Source: Actinomycetota bacterium
GTDB taxonomy: Bacteria > Actinomycetota > Actinomycetes > S36-B12
Length of the DNA stretch: 5,662 nucleotides
NCBI GenBank assembly: GCA_947499275.1
Contig: CANMNM010000102.1
Span: 1 to 5,662, forward strand
Direction of reading: 5' to 3'
The notes below the pieces were generated by a model. It was not told the origin of the DNA, ran no database searches, and saw nothing but the letters and a program-made list of their open reading frames with translations. Made by a program: the position numbers and the translations under genes. Below, in pieces: positions 5,089-5,662 of the stretch (positions within the stretch are counted from its first letter, which is position 1; each line of letters opens with the position of its first letter).

Positions 5089-5662
5089 GTGATCTTTCTC
5101 CTGCCGCCGAGTGAAGGCAAAACCCCGGCAAGCAAAGGTTCGAAGTTTTCCCCAAAAAAATTGGTTTTCCCCAACCTCACCCAAAAGCGGCTGCACCTGA
5201 TGGAATCACTTGCACATTTATGCACGAGCGAGCCAGAACTTGCGACAAAGGTTCTTGAACTGGGGCCGCAGCAGAGTGACCTACTCATTACCAACGCTGA
5301 ATTACTCACGGCAAGGTGCGCTCCAGCGATTGAGATCTACACGGGGGTTCTCTATGACCACCTAGGGTATTCAAATTTGAATGCGAAGGCACGTGCTCGA
5401 GCTGATTCCAGCATTCTGATCGCCTCAGCCCTGTTTGGTTTTTCGACTCCAGTAGATCCCATCCCGGCCTACCGCCTAAGTGGGGCATCGGTGATCCCCC
5501 AGGTTGGCTCATTGGTCCAGTATTGGAAAACTGAGTTGCTCGATTCACTCGCGCAACGTAGTGATGATTTGATCCTCGACATGAGATCGGGCAGTTACGA
5601 AAAACTTGCACCCGCAAAACAACTGAATCAACCGGTTGTGAGCGTCAAAGTCTTGACGAACG
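5089..5662 (+). CDS. yaaA: Peroxide stress protein YaaA (DUF328/UPF0246 family), 3' end cut by window edge
   Basis: Cytoplasmic protein; in E. coli YaaA is induced by OxyR and lowers free iron during hydrogen peroxide stress, protecting DNA and proteins from Fenton damage. The visible 191 residues begin VIFLLPPSEGKTPAS, the actinobacterial form of the family's N-terminal signature, and continue with LLITNAELL (65-73), the family core IEIYTGVLYDHLG (81-93), ARARADSSILIASALFGF (101-118), DPIPAYRLSG (123-132), YWKTELLDSL (145-154) and LILDMRSGSYEKL (161-173). Members of this type are about 240-260 residues, so some 50-70 residues lie beyond the edge. The GTG at 5089 is chosen because an in-frame TAG occurs four codons upstream (5077) and the family N-terminus begins immediately after it. 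A -10 box six bases upstream suggests a leaderless mRNA. It is divergent from rnpB across a 78-base gap. OxyR control cannot be inferred here. Confidence 0.91.
   Translation, partial: MIFLLPPSEGKTPASKGSKFSPKKLVFPNLTQKRLHLMESLAHLCTSEPELATKVLELGPQQSDLLITNAELLTARCAPAIEIYTGVLYDHLGYSNLNAKARARADSSILIASALFGFSTPVDPIPAYRLSGASVIPQVGSLVQYWKTELLDSLAQRSDDLILDMRSGSYEKLAPAKQLNQPVVSVKVLTN

Noticed and set aside
4606..5309. Open frames on both strands over the RNase P RNA and the start of yaaA
   Set aside because: They cover conserved rnpB blocks or lie antisense to yaaA, and none shows protein family features.
1..5662. CRISPR array, insertion sequence, tRNA or phage attachment site
   Set aside because: I saw no regularly spaced repeats, transposase motifs, terminal inverted repeats or tRNA-like cloverleaf on either strand.

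Overview
The window is a moderate-G+C bacterial chromosome segment, about 58% GC in a stretch of hmuU and about 53% in sampled lines of the TetR gene (hand counts). It is most likely from a member of the Actinomycetota. The HmuT-type lipoprotein, the secreted neocarzinostatin-like proteins, the actinobacterial-style YaaA and the TANNNT-type -10 boxes 6-7 nt in front of start codons all point that way. A low-to-moderate-GC aquatic actinobacterium is a guess; the genus cannot be read from this sequence.

Layout. Left third (1-1697, minus strand): the first two genes of a heme/iron ABC importer operon, hmuT (lipoprotein receptor) and hmuU (FecCD permease). They overlap by ATGA, and hmuU runs off the left edge. 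A compact divergent control region (1698-1800) carries a perfect 11-bp-arm inverted repeat, almost equidistant from the proposed starts on the two sides. Next (1801-3127, plus strand) come two exported Cys-containing proteins, which I read as a diverged paralogous pair with neocarzinostatin-like folds. The second has an extra C-terminal Ig-like domain. A strong hairpin (3134-3178) closes this unit and also ends the convergent TetR gene.

Right half: a TetR-family regulator (3176-3748, minus) and a HhH-GPD DNA-3-methyladenine glycosylase (3804-4430, minus), most of which is clearly AT-richer than its surroundings. Between the glycosylase and rnpB (4431-4632) I see only the glycosylase promoter and a doubtful 37-codon ORF. 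The RNase P RNA gene rnpB (about 4633-5010, minus) is unmistakable. It is divergent from yaaA (5089 onward, plus), which is cut by the right edge.

How the parts may work together. The exported pair plus HmuT/HmuU plausibly form one heme- or iron-acquisition module: extracellular protein(s), lipoprotein receptor, then inner-membrane transporter. Both arms may be controlled from one central operator. YaaA in E. coli limits free intracellular iron under peroxide stress, so iron handling appears at both ends of the window, though nothing shows a regulatory link. A recurring structural theme is apparently leaderless transcription: four genes have a -10-like hexamer 6-7 nt before the start codon, three of them of the form TAGnCT.
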